DNA from: Faunimonas pinastri
GTDB lineage: Bacteria; Pseudomonadota; Alphaproteobacteria; Rhizobiales; Afifellaceae
NCBI RefSeq assembly: GCF_900110915.1
Contig: NZ_FOFG01000014.1
Coordinates: forward strand, 1-64,000
Direction: 5' to 3'
Length of the DNA stretch: 64,000 bases
The notes under the pieces are model-generated. The model had not been told where the DNA came from and made no database searches. It was given only the letters and a program-made list of their open reading frames with translations. Positions within the stretch are counted from its first letter, which is position 1; every line of letters begins with the position of its first letter. Positions 56,290 through 64,000 of the stretch are shown here, in pieces. Made by a program: the position numbers and the translations under genes.

Positions 56290-57929
56290 GCCTCACATGC
56301 AGCGCAGGAGAGAAGCGAGCGGACGAACTCCTGCGCGGGGTTAGTCGACCGCTGATAGTAGAAGCTCTTCACGCCCATGCGCCAACCGGCGATCATGAGC
56401 TCGTTCACGTCCTTGAGGGGCGTGTCAGGATGGATCATCAGGTTGATGGACTGGGCCTGGTCGATGAACTTCTGACGGTGCGCAGCCTGGGCCACGATCT
56501 CGCTCTGGTCGATCTCGCCGAACGTCTTGAAGACGTTGCGCTCGTGATCGGTCAGGAAGTCGAGGTGCTGCACCGAGCCGCCGGCGACCAGAATGGAGCG
56601 CCAGGTCTCCGCGTCGTCGCGGCCATATTCCGCCAGGAGCGTCTGCAGGTAGGGGTTCTTGTAGGTGAACTTGCCCTTCGCCAGATCCTTAGTGAAATAG
56701 TTGGAGTTCAGCGGCTCGATCGACGGCGACACCTGGCCCAGGATGAACGAGGACGAGGTCGTGGGCGCGATCGCCATCCGCGTCGTGTTGCGCAGGCCAT
56801 AGCCTTCCAGCAGCGGCGGCTCGCCATATTCGAGTGCCATCTGCTTCGACGCTGCCAGCGAGCGCTCATCGATGGTCTTGTGGATCTCGATGTTGAGCAG
56901 CTTGGCCTCGAAGCTGTCGAAGACGAGCATCTTGGACTGCAGGTAGGAATGCCAGCCGAGCGTGCCAATGCCGATCGCGCGCTGGTCCACGGCGAAGCGG
57001 TGCGCTGCCGCCATCAGCTTCTCGTCGGCCGTCTTTTCGATGTACTCGCTCATGACGGCGTCGAGAAAGTAGGTGACGGTCTCGACCAGATCGCTGTCTT
57101 TCCACTCGTCGTAGTGGAGGAGGTTCAGCGAAAGCAGGCAGCAGACGAAGCTCCAAAGCTCGTTGGAGGCCAGCGCGATCTCGGTGCAGAGATTGGAGGC
57201 GTGGATCCGGATGCCCTTGTCGCGATAGACCTGGGGCGCGTTCTGGTTCACCGTGTCGGTGAAGAAGAGGTACGGATAGCCGGTCTCGAAGCGCTTACGC
57301 AGGACCCGCAGCCAGACGCGCCGCTTCTCCTTGTCGCCGGCGATCATCTCCTCCATCCAGGCGTCCGAAATACAGACGCCCAGGCTGACGTGCTGGATCG
57401 GGTGACCCTCTTCGCGGCATTCCAGATACTCGTCGATGTCGGGGTGATCGATATCGAGGTAGATGGCGCAGTTGCCGCGACGAACGTTCGCCTGACTGAT
57501 GACGCTGGTATGGGTCTGCACCAGCTCCATGAAGTGAACCGGGCCGTTGGAAATGCCGCCGCCGGAGATCGGGGCGCCGCGGCCGCGCAGCGCGCCAAAG
57601 TAGGCGCTGGTGCCGGCGCCGTGCTTCGTCATCATCCCGATCTCGGCCGTCTTGAGCAGGATGCTCTCGGTCGTGTCCTCGAGATAGGAGCCGTTGCAGG
57701 AGATCGGCAGACCGCGATCGGTGCCGAAGTTGGACCAGACGGGCGAGGCCAGCGAGATCCAGCCGTTGAGCATGTAGCGCTCGAACTTGTCCGCGAACCC
57801 TGGCTTGTCCAGGATGCGCTCCGCCGTTTCCGCGATGACGCGAATACGACCTTCCGCAGTCTGTCCCTCAGCCAGGTAACCCCGGCTCAGGAATGTGCGC
57901 GAGTCTTCATTGAGCCAATAAGCGACCAT
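56286..57929 (-). CDS. nrdA: Ribonucleotide reductase, large subunit
   Basis: The 547-residue class I enzyme has ASPVWSNFGT and LPISCNGSYL (active-site Cys) near 80, SNLCTEIALAS near 253, the thiyl-radical region CCLLSLNLL, and a C-terminal thiol pair SCAACEA. It is short because the N-terminal ATP cone is missing, so activity may escape dATP inhibition. It overlaps nrdB and grx. Confidence 0.9.
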   Translation of the reverse strand: MVAYWLNEDSRTFLSRGYLAEGQTAEGRIRVIAETAERILDKPGFADKFERYMLNGWISLASPVWSNFGTDRGLPISCNGSYLEDTTESILLKTAEIGMMTKHGAGTSAYFGALRGRGAPISGGGISNGPVHFMELVQTHTSVISQANVRRGNCAIYLDIDHPDIDEYLECREEGHPIQHVSLGVCISDAWMEEMIAGDKEKRRVWLRVLRKRFETGYPYLFFTDTVNQNAPQVYRDKGIRIHASNLCTEIALASNELWSFVCCLLSLNLLHYDEWKDSDLVETVTYFLDAVMSEYIEKTADEKLMAAAHRFAVDQRAIGIGTLGWHSYLQSKMLVFDSFEAKLLNIEIHKTIDERSLAASKQMALEYGEPPLLEGYGLRNTTRMAIAPTTSSSFILGQVSPSIEPLNSNYFTKDLAKGKFTYKNPYLQTLLAEYGRDDAETWRSILVAGGSVQHLDFLTDHERNVFKTFGEIDQSEIVAQAAHRQKFIDQAQSINLMIHPDTPLKDVNELMIAGWRMGVKSFYYQRSTNPAQEFVRSLLSCAACEA

Positions 57930-58909
57930 CAGAACAGCTCTTCTTCCTTGTAGACCTTGTGGTTCTTTGAATATTCGACGGGCTTCTTGAAGAAGAAGTC
58001 TGTCATGTTGTTGCCGAGAGTTTCCTCTTCCATCCACAGGGTCTGCGCGAGGGCTTCCTGGTCGATCTCGGCACCGAAGACCGGCGCAAAGCCGATGCTC
58101 TTGAGGGAGTCGTCCAGGCGGCCCTGGATGTACGTCTTGAGGATGTGCGCATTGAGCTTGGGCTGGTCGAAGTTGCCGACGATCCAGTCGATGATCTTGG
58201 CTTCAGCGTTGAAGGCGACCCGCGTTTCTTCCAGGATGCGCGCCTCGAGCTCGGCGTCGAACAGCTCCGGGTATTCCTCGCGCATGGTGTTGATCAGCTT
58301 GATGCCGATCTGCGCGTGGAGCATCTCCTCGTTGCGGGTGTACTGGACCTGCTGAGCCGTATCCTTCAGCACGTTCCGGAAGCGGTTGAACCAGAGGACG
58401 ATGTAGAACTGGCTGAAAAGGGAGGCGTTCTCCACGAAGAGCGTGAAGAGGGTGATGGCGTAGATGTACTGCTTGCGCCGATCGTCGCCGTAGACGCCCT
58501 TCAGGTACTTCCGCAGATAGTCGACCCGCCCTTTGACCACCGGCTCCTTCAGGTTCTCCTCGAAGACATCGCCCAGGCGCAGCGTGTCGAGCAGCTTCTC
58601 GTAAGCCTGGTTGTGAATGACCTCGGTATTCGCCATCGCGAAGCCCAGGTCGGACATGGAGGGATGCGGCAGGTTCTCACCGAGCTGCGCCCAGAAGCGC
58701 TTCACGGCGATCTCGATCTGGCCGATGGCGGACAACGTGCGAACGACGATCTGGCGCTCGTCGTCGACCATCTCCGTCTTGAACTGGGCGTAGTCCGCCT
58801 TGAAGTCGAACTCGTTGGGCGTCCAGAAGCCGGCCCAAATCTTGTCGATGAATTCCTGGGTCCACGGATAGAGGTTGGGCTTCCGTGCGACCTGTTCCTG
58901 AAACAGCAT
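57929..58909 (-). CDS. nrdB: Ribonucleotide reductase, small subunit
   Basis: The 326-residue protein has iron ligands and radical Tyr in TEVIHNQAYEKLLDTL near 96, then ENASLFSQFYIVLWF and RNEEMLHAQIGIKLI. The C-terminus KVYKEEELF should dock on NrdA. Confidence 0.9.
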   Translation of the reverse strand: MLFQEQVARKPNLYPWTQEFIDKIWAGFWTPNEFDFKADYAQFKTEMVDDERQIVVRTLSAIGQIEIAVKRFWAQLGENLPHPSMSDLGFAMANTEVIHNQAYEKLLDTLRLGDVFEENLKEPVVKGRVDYLRKYLKGVYGDDRRKQYIYAITLFTLFVENASLFSQFYIVLWFNRFRNVLKDTAQQVQYTRNEEMLHAQIGIKLINTMREEYPELFDAELEARILEETRVAFNAEAKIIDWIVGNFDQPKLNAHILKTYIQGRLDDSLKSIGFAPVFGAEIDQEALAQTLWMEEETLGNNMTDFFFKKPVEYSKNHKVYKEEELF

Positions 58910-58951
58910 GATTGCCTGCGGAGAGGAGAGTGAAAGGGTGCCTATCCTAGT

Positions 58952-58969
58952 TAAGTCAGTATTTACTTA
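58952..58969. promoter_or_regulatory. Dispersed palindrome, nrd operon site
   Basis: TAAGTCAGTATTTACTTA lies upstream of nrdB, between it and the RuvC-like gene. Confidence 0.75.
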
Positions 58970-58994
58970 CTAGTCTTGACGTCGGAAAAATCGG

Positions 58995-59570
58995 TCAGGC
59001 GGCGGCGCGATAAAGAGCCATCACCGCCTTGAACTCGTCGGTGCGGATGCCGGCGTGAACAACAGCAAGAGCATCGGCCATATGCTCGTTGTCCTCGTGC
59101 AGATCGCCCTTCGCGTGGTTCTTGGTCGCTTTCGTGTAGCGGAGCCAGGGAAGGTGAGGGTAGGTCTCCTCGGCCCACTCGATCATCTCCTCCTTGGAGG
59201 CGGTCTTGGTGCCGACGGTCGCGAGCTTCGTCTCGAAAGGCTGCACCTGAATGAGCGGGATGGGGCAGGAGGCCAGCAGACCCACGGCGATGCCAAAGCC
59301 GTAGACCGCGCGGGCCGACTGACCGCCGGAGGGAATTTCTGCGAAGGCGTACTTGCAGCCGGTCGTTCCTAGATAGAGCTCGCCGTAGAGCTCACGGGCC
59401 CGACGCAGATCATCCGAGTTCTGCCGCACGACCTTGTTGGCGCGCTTGTCGGTATGAGCGGACTTGATGCTCTCAGCCGTCAAATTGAAGGTGTCGAGAT
59501 CGAGCGACATGCGCGCGATCCCCATATTGGCGAGTGCCGGATCGAATCCGACAACCTTGATCATGTTCAT
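58995..59570 (-). CDS. RuvC-like Holliday junction resolvase
   Basis: The 191-residue protein has GFDPALANMGIA near 8 (Asp ligand), YAFAEIPSGGQSA near 75 (Glu ligand) and the C-terminal HMADALAVVHAG near 165 (Asp ligand). It resolves recombination junctions before packaging. Coupled to the upstream WGIF gene. Confidence 0.8.
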   Translation of the reverse strand: MNMIKVVGFDPALANMGIARMSLDLDTFNLTAESIKSAHTDKRANKVVRQNSDDLRRARELYGELYLGTTGCKYAFAEIPSGGQSARAVYGFGIAVGLLASCPIPLIQVQPFETKLATVGTKTASKEEMIEWAEETYPHLPWLRYTKATKNHAKGDLHEDNEHMADALAVVHAGIRTDEFKAVMALYRAAA

Positions 59571-59998
59571 CAGAAAATTCCCCACAGTGGGTTGGAATGG
59601 TTGCGCCGCTTCAGTTCGGCGGCTTGCTGGGCAGCCTGCTGCGCGCGCTCTTCGGCAATTTCACGGGTGGTAGCGGCGAGCGCCTTGTGACCGTCGATGC
59701 CGATTTTCCAGACGACGCTGCCGTCGCCAGTGTTGCAGAACTGGAGACCGTGAAAGACGCCGAACTCGTGGGTCACCTTCGGCACCACGGTCATCGGCGG
59801 AACAAGCGTCAGTCTACCTTCGGCGCCCGGTCTCGCCACCTTGATGCTGTGGCGCTTCCGCTGAACACCGGTGCTACTGACACGGAGCGTGGTGACTAGC
59901 TCGAACGTCTTGCCGTTGACGCAGAAAACGTCATCCCCGATCCCGGCAAGTTCGACTTTTCGAGCGCAGAGCTCCATCAGTTCGCGGCAGATGATCAT
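59570..59998 (-). CDS. WGIF-tailed protein, paralogue of 59998
   Basis: The 142-residue protein opens MIICRELMELCARKVELAGIG with a TFELV strand, like its neighbour, and ends NPLWGIF. A helical Gln/Ala-rich region precedes the tail. The C-terminus likely docks on a shared protein such as a clamp, SSB or polymerase. Confidence 0.5.
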   Translation of the reverse strand: MIICRELMELCARKVELAGIGDDVFCVNGKTFELVTTLRVSSTGVQRKRHSIKVARPGAEGRLTLVPPMTVVPKVTHEFGVFHGLQFCNTGDGSVVWKIGIDGHKALAATTREIAEERAQQAAQQAAELKRRNHSNPLWGIF

Positions 59999-60591
59999 CA
60001 AAAAAGCCCCCAGTCCGGGTTCTCGGCCTGCCTGGCCTTGCGTTCCTTCTCCTCCCGGATCGCGATGCGCTTGCGTTGCACGCGGCCCTTGGCGAGTGCC
60101 TGATCGAGAACGGATTGAGGAATGACGTCCCAGTGGCTCATGTGCTCGGCCGTGAATTGGACGAGGCCGCCGAGCTCCTCAAAGGTGATGGTGCCGACCT
60201 CGTCGCGCAGGTCGAAGATCGCCGGAACGTCGAGAACTTCGTAGTGGACTTGCGAACTCACCCTACGAGAGAGACGCCCCGTTGGCTTGCTTCGCGACTT
60301 GCCGCCGAACACCGCCCAGGTGTGCGTGGTAAAGACGTCTTCCAGCAGAAGACCCTGAAAGTGCGTTCCGTCAGGCAGCTCAGTTCCGAAGGCGGATGTT
60401 GGACGAACGATCGCCACCGGCTTCGAGGCAAAACCACCCTTCTGCTCTAAGGCGGGGCGGATAGCACGCGCGTGCTTGCCATCCGGCACCAGCTCGAAGG
60501 TGGCATCTCGCAGACGAAACTTCATGCCGTCGACGCCGTAAAGCGGCACCGTCTTCCCGAGGATTGCGCGAAGCTCGTCGTGGAGCTGCAT
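59998..60591 (-). CDS. WGLF-tailed protein, paralogue of 59570
   Basis: The 197-residue protein opens MQLHDELRAILGKTVPLYGVDG with FRLRDATFELV. It has a beta middle, then a basic coiled segment, and ends NPDWGLF. It lies between two other tail-bearing proteins, forming a run of three. Confidence 0.5.
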   Translation of the reverse strand: MQLHDELRAILGKTVPLYGVDGMKFRLRDATFELVPDGKHARAIRPALEQKGGFASKPVAIVRPTSAFGTELPDGTHFQGLLLEDVFTTHTWAVFGGKSRSKPTGRLSRRVSSQVHYEVLDVPAIFDLRDEVGTITFEELGGLVQFTAEHMSHWDVIPQSVLDQALAKGRVQRKRIAIREEKERKARQAENPDWGLF

Positions 60592-61040
60592 CAGAACATG
60601 CCCCAGGATCGGTTCTGCTCGTACTTGCCGACTTCTTCGACCTGGTGAGCGTCTTCGCGGGCCTGCTTATGCTCCTTGAGGAACTTCGAGCGCGCCTTCG
60701 ACCAGCCGAGCTTCGCATCCTGGCCGAGGATCTCGATCAAGACATCCTCCAGGCCCTTGCAAACCTCGAACGCCTGCTTGTCGCCGAGCTCCATCTGCAC
60801 AAAGCCCTGCGCGTCGAAGGGCTCGAACTCGATGATGTACTGGGCGCGCTTACCGGGACGAATACCCTTCAGAAGGAAGTCCTCGCCGCCGACGAACTTC
60901 TGGCTCTTGTAGGTGCCGCCTTCCTTCAGGATCGAGGCCGTGACCGGGCCGCTGAGGCTCGCGCCGAACTTGTCGCTGCGCTTTGCGAGCGCCTGATTGA
61001 TCTCCTCGACGATCGGGTCGACGGTGGTGCTTGTCGTCAT
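60591..61040 (-). CDS. WGMF-tailed protein
   Basis: The 149-residue protein has a central beta domain (RPGKRAQYIIEFEPFDAQGFV), a long charged helix (SKFLKEHKQAREDAHQ), and ends NRSWGMF. It heads the three-gene run and follows an operator. Confidence 0.5.
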   Translation of the reverse strand: MTTSTTVDPIVEEINQALAKRSDKFGASLSGPVTASILKEGGTYKSQKFVGGEDFLLKGIRPGKRAQYIIEFEPFDAQGFVQMELGDKQAFEVCKGLEDVLIEILGQDAKLGWSKARSKFLKEHKQAREDAHQVEEVGKYEQNRSWGMF

Positions 61041-61047
61041 TGCGTTT

Positions 61048-61065
61048 CCAGTCAGTATTGACTTA
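61048..61065. promoter_or_regulatory. Dispersed palindrome, WGxF cluster site
   Basis: CCAGTCAGTATTGACTTA lies 8 bases upstream of the 61040 start. Confidence 0.75.
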
Positions 61066-61070
61066 CAAAA

Positions 61071-61286
61071 TCAATTATAGCGAAGCGGTGTCGGCTGCGC
61101 ATTCATTCGGCGCAGAAGCGATCGGGTATTCAGCACCGATCGGTGATCCGACGGCGTGCATGAGGCGAAGACCGGTTTGCCACCGCCGGGCGGCACCAGC
61201 TTCCAGTGCTTGCTCGCCCGGCTGACCAACCAACCTTTGCCCCCATACTCGCGGATCAGGTCCTGCATCTCGGATTTGTGGGTCAC
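61071..61286 (-). CDS. HicA-like small RNA-binding protein
   Basis: The 71-residue protein, from a GTG at 61286 with GGAGGA upstream, has the HicA-like KGWLVSRASKHWKLVPPGGG and TPSDHRSVLNTRSLLRRM. HicA toxins use a His here. No HicB antitoxin is adjacent, so it may be a domesticated RNA binder. Confidence 0.55.
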   Translation of the reverse strand: MTHKSEMQDLIREYGGKGWLVSRASKHWKLVPPGGGKPVFASCTPSDHRSVLNTRSLLRRMNAQPTPLRYN

Positions 61287-61552
61287 CACATCTCCTCCGA
61301 GAAGAGGAGATCTTGGCTGCCGTGCTTCTCGCGGATCTGTCCTGCAGCCTGGGCGATCTTCAGCCCTTCGACGCGATCCACGAACCGGTTGTTGCTGGTG
61401 AGGAAGCCTTGTGGCGAATTCCCACCAACAGGCAGAGTTTCCGGAGCGCGCTCGGCGATCCGTGCGATGATGTGATGGTGCCGGCATGGCCGTGGCAGAT
61501 GCCATCGCTTGCCTGCATGAACGATGGCTGCACGGGTGATAGTCTCAGGCAA
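61283..61552 (-). CDS. Conserved phage protein ending LFSEEMW
   Basis: The 89-residue protein has RPCRHHHIIARI near 20 and QGFLTSNNRFVDRVEG near 47, ending QDLLFSEEMW. I recall this as a widespread phage family. TTG start with GGAGGG upstream. It overlaps the HicA-like start. Confidence 0.6.
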   Translation of the reverse strand: MPETITRAAIVHAGKRWHLPRPCRHHHIIARIAERAPETLPVGGNSPQGFLTSNNRFVDRVEGLKIAQAAGQIREKHGSQDLLFSEEMW

Positions 61553-61558
61553 GAGTGA

Positions 61559-61795
61559 TCAACCCTCCTGCACGGCGCGAAGCAGGCTGCTGACAGCATC
61601 TTCCGGTGTTGAACCTCGCCCTTCAAATTCGGCAGGACTTTCGCCAATCAAGACATGCGGGCAGGTATTCCCGATCAGTGCGAGCCATTCAGACGATCCC
61701 GGTTTGTCACCTGGGAGAAAGAAGAGGCCGAACTCCACGTCGCCGGTCTTCAGCGTGATGACCTGATCGATGAGAGTGGTCAGGCTGACACTCAT
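61559..61795 (-). CDS. Hypothetical protein, 78 residues
   Basis: MSVSLTTLIDQVITLKTGD opens a small alpha/beta protein. No family recognised. Confidence 0.4.
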   Translation of the reverse strand: MSVSLTTLIDQVITLKTGDVEFGLFFLPGDKPGSSEWLALIGNTCPHVLIGESPAEFEGRGSTPEDAVSSLLRAVQEG

Positions 61796-62025
61796 TCCTG
61801 CGCACTCTTTTCGTCTGCGGCGGCCTCAGTCACACGAGAAGCAAACCGCTCTACAAGCCAATAGCGTTTGGGGCCGGGCGTACATTTGTAGCCCGGTTCT
61901 GATCTACCAATGACTTCGCGCGTTCCAACAATCTCCCAAGCGGAGTGATCAGGCTCGCTCCGAGGATGGATATTCTCCGGGCCGCCTATCGCCTCGAAAA
62001 AGGCTTTGCTGCTTACCTCGATCAT
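61792..62025 (-). CDS. Hypothetical protein, 77 residues
   Basis: MIEVSSKAFFEAIGGPENIHP opens a small protein with a GTREVIGRSEPGYKCTPGPKRYWL core. It overlaps both neighbours. Confidence 0.4.
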   Translation of the reverse strand: MIEVSSKAFFEAIGGPENIHPRSEPDHSAWEIVGTREVIGRSEPGYKCTPGPKRYWLVERFASRVTEAAADEKSAQE

Positions 62026-62645
62026 CGCGGCTGCTCCTTCTCGTCTGCGGCGGCTTCGGGCTTGACGGCGAGCGCATCCCTTGGAAGCCAGCCGATAACG
62101 GCACCGTCACCGAAAGCTTCCGGAGCATCGGGACCGAACTCTTCGACTTCCTCCTGTCCGATATCGTCACCGAGGACCCAAGTGGCTCCACTGTACTCAC
62201 GAGGGGATACCGGGGTTTCTTCCGACCACTCGCCGGGGAAGAACCTCCCTTCGATTACTCCATGCGCTCGGTGGAGAAGTAGCACCTCTGTCCCGTCCCG
62301 AGGTGCATCGCGCATACTGCGCCAGCCGGCCCGCAGCCCTGCGTCTGCAGCGGGTGGAGTGGTGAGCTTAGCGATCCACCCCGCCGCATACCGCTGATCT
62401 TCAGGAGTTGCCTTACCCGACGCCAGCAGTCGCCAGAGTGCATCCTCCGACACAGCAGCGGTGTTGGTTGCCTCGCCAACAAAAAGCGGCTCAGCCTTCG
62501 GTGCATTCTCCGCTGCGGCGGTGATGGCGTTCTCGCGAGCAGCCCAGCCGCAGCGAAAAGCAAACTCGTGACCTTCGCCGATCCCTGGACTGCTTCGGAA
62601 TTCCCGCCAGGCATCATCGATCGCAGGGATCATTTTCTCGGTCAT
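62022..62645 (-). CDS. DUF551-like protein
   Basis: The 207-residue protein has GWRSMRDAPRDGTEVLLLHR and a later IGWLPRDAL, the DUF551 layout of phage proteins. N-terminal half helical with FAFRCGWAAREN. Function unknown. Confidence 0.55.
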   Translation of the reverse strand: MTEKMIPAIDDAWREFRSSPGIGEGHEFAFRCGWAARENAITAAAENAPKAEPLFVGEATNTAAVSEDALWRLLASGKATPEDQRYAAGWIAKLTTPPAADAGLRAGWRSMRDAPRDGTEVLLLHRAHGVIEGRFFPGEWSEETPVSPREYSGATWVLGDDIGQEEVEEFGPDAPEAFGDGAVIGWLPRDALAVKPEAAADEKEQPR

Positions 62646-64000
62646 GCCACCGTCTCCTCAATGGTCGACTGACCGCCCGCCTTGCGCACGGTCACGATCT
62701 GCGAGATCCAGTCCTTGAGATCGGCGTGCGAGATCACCATCACGGAGCCGCGCTCACGCGCCTTCTCGTGCAGAATCGTCGTGAGGCGCTCCAGGCCCGC
62801 CGGATCGAGGGCATCATCAATCTCGTCGCCGATGAAGAGGTCGATCGGCTTGGAAGCGCGCCGCGCAACCAGGTCCTGCAGCGCCAGCGCGGCCGCGATA
62901 CGCACCTTTCGCTTCTCGCCGCCGGAGATTGACTTGAAGGTCTCCCCGCCGCAGTCGTTCTCGACCTCGATGGAGAACTTCTCCCGCAGCTCGCCCTTGG
63001 CGTTCTTGACCAGCGTCGACCAGGTGGCCCGGATGTTGCCGTCGGACAGGGCGCCCAGATACTTCGCCGTCTGGTCGTTCAGGAACGGCGTCACCTCGTC
63101 GAGAATGTGGGCGCGCACGCCGGCGGGTGAGAACACCTTGGCGACCGACTTCGCGATTTCCAGAGCGGCTTCAGCCTCCTTCACCTTCTTCTCCGCACCT
63201 TCGATGCGGGAGGTGACCTCCTTGGCCTGATCCATGAGCCGATTGATGATGGCAGCGAACGGGTTGTCCTCTGCCCTGACAGCCTTCGCCTGCTTGGCCC
63301 GATCGCGCGCCTGATTGATCAGGTTCTCGCGCTTACGTTCCAGGGCAGCGATGTTGCTCATCTTCGTGTTCAGAGACGCGCTAAGTGCGCTCGCTTCGCT
63401 GACATCAGTCAGACTAGCGCGATGCGTCGAAAGCGCGTCACGCGCGCTCTGAGCGCGTTTCTGAGCGCTTTCCACCTGCGAGCGCGTCGTCGCAAACTGC
63501 TTCTTGACGTCAGCGAGCTTGGCGCGGGCGCGCGTCGTCGCTTCTTCCAGGTCGTGCTCGCAATATGCCTTGCCGCACTCGCCGCAGGGCTGACCGACGC
63601 GCTCGCTGATGCCGTCAAGATCGACCTTCGCGCGGTCGAAAGCGACCTTGAGCGAGCGAAGATCCGCAGTGCCGGAAGCAACCTCGCGTTCGATCTTCGC
63701 AAGTTCGTCGGCGAGACGGCGTTCTTCCGCCTGTTCGCCCTTCACGCCGGCGAGCTTGTCCTGCGCTTCCTTAAGGGCAGTCTCGACGCCGCTCTTGCCT
63801 GCGGCCGTGATCTCGGATCCCAGCTCGCCAGCCTGGCGTGCCAGTTCCCGCGCTTCCTCGGCAAGAGAACGCAGACGATCGCGGCGGCGCTTCTCGAAGC
63901 CGGCGTGATCGGTGTTGGCCTGCTCCTGCTGCGCGATGATCGAGGTCTGAGCCACGATCTCAGCCTTGAGGCTCGCCTCCGCGTAGGTCTTGTCGCTCTC
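62642..64000 (-). CDS. Rad50/SbcC/gp46-like recombination ATPase, N-terminus outside window
   Basis: At least 450 residues remain; the frame is open to the right edge, and the N-terminal Walker A is missing here. The coiled coil holds a hook CGECGKAYC instead of the usual CxxC alone. The C-terminal half has the signature SISGGEKRKVR, Walker B LFIGDEIDDALDP and the H-loop ISHADLKD. With a gp47-like nuclease it processes DNA ends. A 125-base stretch in the coiled coil (63346-63471) is free of GG and CC. Confidence 0.8.
   Translation of the reverse strand, partial: ESDKTYAEASLKAEIVAQTSIIAQQEQANTDHAGFEKRRRDRLRSLAEEARELARQAGELGSEITAAGKSGVETALKEAQDKLAGVKGEQAEERRLADELAKIEREVASGTADLRSLKVAFDRAKVDLDGISERVGQPCGECGKAYCEHDLEEATTRARAKLADVKKQFATTRSQVESAQKRAQSARDALSTHRASLTDVSEASALSASLNTKMSNIAALERKRENLINQARDRAKQAKAVRAEDNPFAAIINRLMDQAKEVTSRIEGAEKKVKEAEAALEIAKSVAKVFSPAGVRAHILDEVTPFLNDQTAKYLGALSDGNIRATWSTLVKNAKGELREKFSIEVENDCGGETFKSISGGEKRKVRIAAALALQDLVARRASKPIDLFIGDEIDDALDPAGLERLTTILHEKARERGSVMVISHADLKDWISQIVTVRKAGGQSTIEETVA

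Noticed and set aside
55857-57953. Plus-strand ORF of 698 codons across the nrd genes
   Set aside because: It is the reverse of nrdA and grx, which have clear catalytic motifs in the other strand.
1-64000. tRNA genes and CRISPR arrays
   Set aside because: I looked for T-loop GGTTCRANTCC patterns with acceptor stems and for evenly spaced direct repeats, and saw none. The GCGA octamers are too short and lack spacers.

Overview
This 64 kb window is one continuous stretch of a tailed double-stranded DNA phage, most likely a siphovirus of an alphaproteobacterium. The host call is an inference from the GC-rich coding, the long non-contractile tail module with a lambda-type tape measure, and small-protein families such as an IGHNS-containing one that I associate with alphaproteobacterial phages. 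Both ends are open: a tail gene runs off the left edge and a Rad50/gp46-like gene runs off the right edge. No integrase, DNA polymerase, primase, endolysin or tRNA gene was recognised here. Almost all genes read on the minus strand in tight, translationally coupled strings (ATGA, TGATG and GTGA overlaps).

Reading leftwards along the minus strand: 1-15.8 kb is the virion module (terS, terL, portal, scaffold, major capsid, connector genes, tail tube, frameshifted tail chaperones, a tape measure with an embedded transglycosylase, and lambda gpM- and gpL-like tip genes). 16-20.5 kb is an accessory cassette placed directly upstream of terS: two ParB-fold proteins, a zinc ribbon, an ABC ATPase, a polynucleotide 3'-phosphatase-like HAD protein, a membrane protein, a GNAT/Mom-like acyltransferase and a winged-helix protein. 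20.6-25.1 kb reads on the plus strand: a UvsW-like helicase, a P-loop kinase, a miniature protein-kinase-like protein, a ParA plus ribbon-helix-helix partition pair and a VapD-like RNase. The partition pair suggests a plasmid-like or otherwise stably inherited state.

25-31 kb is gene-poor and compositionally strange. It has a gene and flanks almost devoid of GG and CC dinucleotides, intergenic patches dense in CCATGG, long repeats, and a second copy of the inverted-repeat element that lies beside terS. 31-46 kb holds many small accessory genes (zinc ribbons, an RtcB RNA ligase, a DUF4238 protein, an N6-methylase-like protein, a DUF4314 protein and a regulator) and a second regulatory motif with 8-bp spacing. 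46-64 kb is nucleotide metabolism, recombination and host interaction: a DnaQ-like exonuclease, two HNH homing endonucleases, an HD phosphohydrolase, rIIB and rIIA, a P-loop kinase, dUTPase, ThyX, glutaredoxin, NrdA/NrdB, a RuvC-like resolvase, three proteins with a shared WGxF tail, a HicA-like protein and the Rad50/gp46-like ATPase.

Two themes tie the window together. First, a 7-4-7 palindrome (TAAGTCA-N4-TGACTTA) recurs at more than 20 gene starts across all modules, like a phage-wide operator or stoperator system. Second, at least five unrelated proteins end in Trp-Gly-hydrophobic-Phe, like a common docking tail.
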